Of a DNA stretch of 6,794 nucleotides, positions 4,425-6,794 are shown piece by piece; positions within the stretch are counted from its first letter, which is position 1; each line of letters starts with the position of its first letter. Position numbers and translations under genes: made by a program. Where the stretch lies: NCBI GenBank assembly GCA_025937615.1, contig JAICRA010000085.1, forward strand, positions 1-6,794. Reading direction: 5' to 3'. A model generated the notes under the pieces. That model was not told the origin of the DNA and made no database searches. It saw only the letters and a list, made by a program, of their open reading frames with translations. This DNA comes from Thermomicrobiales bacterium. Its GTDB lineage: Bacteria > Chloroflexota > Chloroflexia > Thermomicrobiales > UBA6265.

Positions 4425-6794
4425 ATGAAGACCTTGGTGGCGACACCGGTGCTTGGGGAGCCGATCGCGGCGGAGTGGCGAGCCTGGGGTCCGTACCTCT
4501 CGGAGCGGCAATGGGGCACTGTCCGGGAGGACTATTCCGAATTTGGCAATGCCTGGGATTACTTCCCACATGACCAGGCTCGATCCCGGGCGTACCGGTG
4601 GGGTGAAGACGGCCTCCTCGGGATCTCTGACGAGAAGCAACGGCTCTGCTTCGCCCTGGCCCTCTGGAATGGCGCCGACCCAATTTTGAAGGAACGGTTG
4701 TTCGGGCTCACCGGCAGCGAGGGCAACCATGGCGAGGACGTCAAGGAGTACTACTGGTACCTCGACGCGACGCCTACCCACTCCTACCTGCGAGGCCTGT
4801 ACAAGTATCCCCAACGGGCATTTCCGTACGCCGACCTTGTCGAGGAGAACCGCCGGCGTGGCCGCGAGCAACCGGAGTACGAGCTGATCGACACCGGCGT
4901 CTTTGCCGAGGATCGCTACTTCGACGTCGAGGTGGAGTACGCCAAGGTCACCCCAAGCGATCTCCTGATCCGGATCACCGCGACCAACCGTGGGCCGGAC
5001 CCCGCGCCACTGCACCTGTTGCCAACCCTCTGGTTCCGCAACACCTGGGCGTGGGGTTACGACGACCGCCGACCCGAGCTGCATGCCGTGTCGCCGCAGG
5101 GCGCGGCCCCAAACGGCGCCGAGGACATCGGAAGCCGGCTCGTCCAGGCCAGCCACCACGATCTCGGCGACTACTGGCTCGCATTTCAGGGGAACCCGAA
5201 TCTCCTTTTCACCGAGAACGAGAGTAACGCGCAGCGACTATGGGGCGCTACCAACCGCACGCCCTTCGTCAAGGACGGGATCGGCGAGGCGGTCGTCGCC
5301 GGTCGCGATGACGCGGTCAACCCGGCCGGGAACGGCACCAAGGTCGCCGCCCACTACGTCCTCGACCTTGCCCCTGGTGAGACGCAGACGGTCCTCCTGC
5401 GCCTGGGGAGCGAGCGCAGCGCGGCGCCGTTCGCAGAGGCCGGGCGCATCTTCAGCGAGCGGATTGCCGAGGCCGACACGCTCTACGCGACACTCGGGGA
5501 TGGCCGGTTGACCGAGGACGAGGCGCGGGTCCAGCGACAGGCGTTGGCCGGCTTGATCTGGAGCAAGCAGGTTTTCATTTTCGATGTGGCGCAATGGCTC
5601 GATGGTGATCCGGCGGGGCCGTCGCCGCCTGAGTCACGCAAGTACGGGCGCAATAGCCAGTGGCGGCACCACAACAGCAGTGACGTCATCTCGATGCCGG
5701 ACAAATGGGAGTACCCCTGGTACGCGGCCTGGGACCTGGCCTTCCATTGCGTCGCCTTCGGCTTGATCGACGCGGGCTTCGCCAAGCAGCAACTCTTGCT
5801 CATGCTGCGAGAGTGGTACATGCACCCGAACGGCCAGATCCCGGCCTACGAATGGGCGTTCGGCGACGTCAATCCCCCCGTCCACATCGTGGCCGCTCGA
5901 GCGCTCTATCTGGAAGAGCAACGTCACAACGGCGAAGGCGACCGCGACTTCTTGGCGAGGATCTTCCACAAGCTCCTGATCAACTTCACCTGGTGGGTGA
6001 ACCGCAAGGATGAAGAGGGGAACAACTTGTTTCAGGGCGGATTCCTTGGACTCGACAACATCAGCGTGATCGACCGCAGCATGGCCTTGCCGGAGGGTCT
6101 CTCCCTGGAGCAAGCCGATGGAACCGCCTGGATGGCAAGCTACTGCCTCAATATGGCGTGGGCGGCGGTGGAACTTGCACTGGGTGATCCGACATACGAA
6201 GACGTGGCAATCAAGTTCCTCGAGCACTACCTAGCCATCGCCGCGGCAATGAATGGGCTCGGCGGCGAAGGCAGCTACCTTTGGGACGAGGAGGACGGCT
6301 TCTACTATGACTTCTTGCGGGGAGCAGACGGCACGAGGATGCCCCTGAAGCTACGCTCGCTCGTTGGCCTGCTTCCCATCTTCCCGGTCATCGCGTTGAC
6401 ACAGCCTACGCGGGAGCGGTTGGAAGAGCAGGCGCCGGGCTTCGTCGAACGCATGCGTTGGTACGCCGACCGCCATCCGGAGTTGGCGAACTTGTTCCCG
6501 GAGCGGGTGCACTCCGATGGCGATCTCCGCCGCGTCTTGACCCTCGTACCGGAAGAGCGTTTGCGTCGTGTCCTGGCGCGGATGTTCGATCCGAATGAGT
6601 TCCTTAGCGACTACGGTATCCGGTCAATCAGCCGGTACTATCTCGACCATCCCTTCGAATTGCGCACCCGGGATCAGGTCTTGACGGTCCGGTACGAGCC
6701 GGCCGAGTCGAGTACCGGGATGTTTGGTGGCAACTCCAACTGGCGAGGTCCGATCTGGATGCCAGCGAATCTCGTCTTGATCGCTGGGTTGCGC
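4425..6794 (+). CDS. GH63-like glucosidase (MGH1-like glycoside hydrolase), 3' end outside the window
   Basis: The frame is open for 790 codons and leaves the window without a stop. It belongs to the large bacterial 'glucosidase' family related to GH63. Family signatures include [17 protein letters not shown] (residues 34-50) followed by [16 protein letters not shown], then [15 protein letters not shown] (100-114), [11 protein letters not shown] (198-208) and [10 protein letters not shown] (265-274). The (alpha/alpha)6-barrel signature [14 protein letters not shown] spans 428-441, and [13 protein letters not shown] spans 768-780. The N-terminal half is probably the beta-sandwich domain and the rest the barrel. 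Asp437 in the AAWDLAF motif is the likely general acid by analogy with GH63 enzymes. The expected general base Glu is normally near the C-terminus and probably lies beyond the window. Family members are about 870-900 residues, so roughly 90-110 are missing. There is no signal peptide, so the enzyme is probably cytoplasmic, acting on a small alpha-glucoside or glucosylated solute. The real substrate is unknown. Confidence 0.9.
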   Translation, partial: MKTLVATPVLGEPIAAEWRAWGPYLSERQWGTVREDYSEFGNAWDYFPHDQARSRAYRWGEDGLLGISDEKQRLCFALALWNGADPILKERLFGLTGSEGNHGEDVKEYYWYLDATPTHSYLRGLYKYPQRAFPYADLVEENRRRGREQPEYELIDTGVFAEDRYFDVEVEYAKVTPSDLLIRITATNRGPDPAPLHLLPTLWFRNTWAWGYDDRRPELHAVSPQGAAPNGAEDIGSRLVQASHHDLGDYWLAFQGNPNLLFTENESNAQRLWGATNRTPFVKDGIGEAVVAGRDDAVNPAGNGTKVAAHYVLDLAPGETQTVLLRLGSERSAAPFAEAGRIFSERIAEADTLYATLGDGRLTEDEARVQRQALAGLIWSKQVFIFDVAQWLDGDPAGPSPPESRKYGRNSQWRHHNSSDVISMPDKWEYPWYAAWDLAFHCVAFGLIDAGFAKQQLLLMLREWYMHPNGQIPAYEWAFGDVNPPVHIVAARALYLEEQRHNGEGDRDFLARIFHKLLINFTWWVNRKDEEGNNLFQGGFLGLDNISVIDRSMALPEGLSLEQADGTAWMASYCLNMAWAAVELALGDPTYEDVAIKFLEHYLAIAAAMNGLGGEGSYLWDEEDGFYYDFLRGADGTRMPLKLRSLVGLLPIFPVIALTQPTRERLEEQAPGFVERMRWYADRHPELANLFPERVHSDGDLRRVLTLVPEERLRRVLARMFDPNEFLSDYGIRSISRYYLDHPFELRTRDQVLTVRYEPAESSTGMFGGNSNWRGPIWMPANLVLIAGLR

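Noticed and set aside
4359..5159. A 266-codon minus-strand frame opposite the glucosidase start.
   Set aside because: The plus strand here carries strong glucosidase signatures. The reverse frame resembles no family and is explained by codon bias.

Overview
The window is GC-rich bacterial chromosome with no RNA genes, CRISPR array or complete mobile element that I can see. The gene mix suggests Chloroflexota of the Thermomicrobia type (Sphaerobacter/Nitrolancea-like) or an actinobacterium. It comprises a holin-like membrane domain fused to an alkaline-phosphatase-superfamily enzyme, an HdeD-like DUF308 protein, a seven-helix Bax inhibitor-1/YccA protein and a large GH63-like glucosidase. This is an inference from protein families; no marker gene is present to settle it.

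Layout from left to right. Positions 1-159 (+) hold what looks like the end of a tyrosine recombinase core-binding domain that stops before any catalytic domain, so it is probably a remnant. A convergent minus-strand gene (163-2220) encodes a 685-residue protein with four N-terminal membrane helices and a C-terminal phosphodiesterase/phosphatase domain whose metal ligands all appear present. A divergent intergenic region (2221-2638) follows. Two plus-strand membrane-protein genes come next, only 2 nt apart (2639-3361 and 3364-4110), and probably form an operon: a DUF308/HdeD-like protein and a BI-1/YccA-family protein. After a second intergenic region (4111-4424), a large glucosidase gene starts at 4425 and runs off the right edge still open after 790 codons.

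The DUF308 and BI-1 proteins are plausibly a membrane stress or ion-homeostasis pair, but nothing in the sequence gives a substrate. The phosphatase and the glucosidase look independent of them. The most unusual observation is in the non-coding DNA. The two gene-free stretches on either side of the membrane operon share a diverged direct repeat of about 50-70 bp (2469-2547 and 4174-4251). Both copies lie in the same orientation upstream of a plus-strand gene, and no gene explains them. I did not find a convincing new multi-gene system; most of the window is ordinary chromosomal content.
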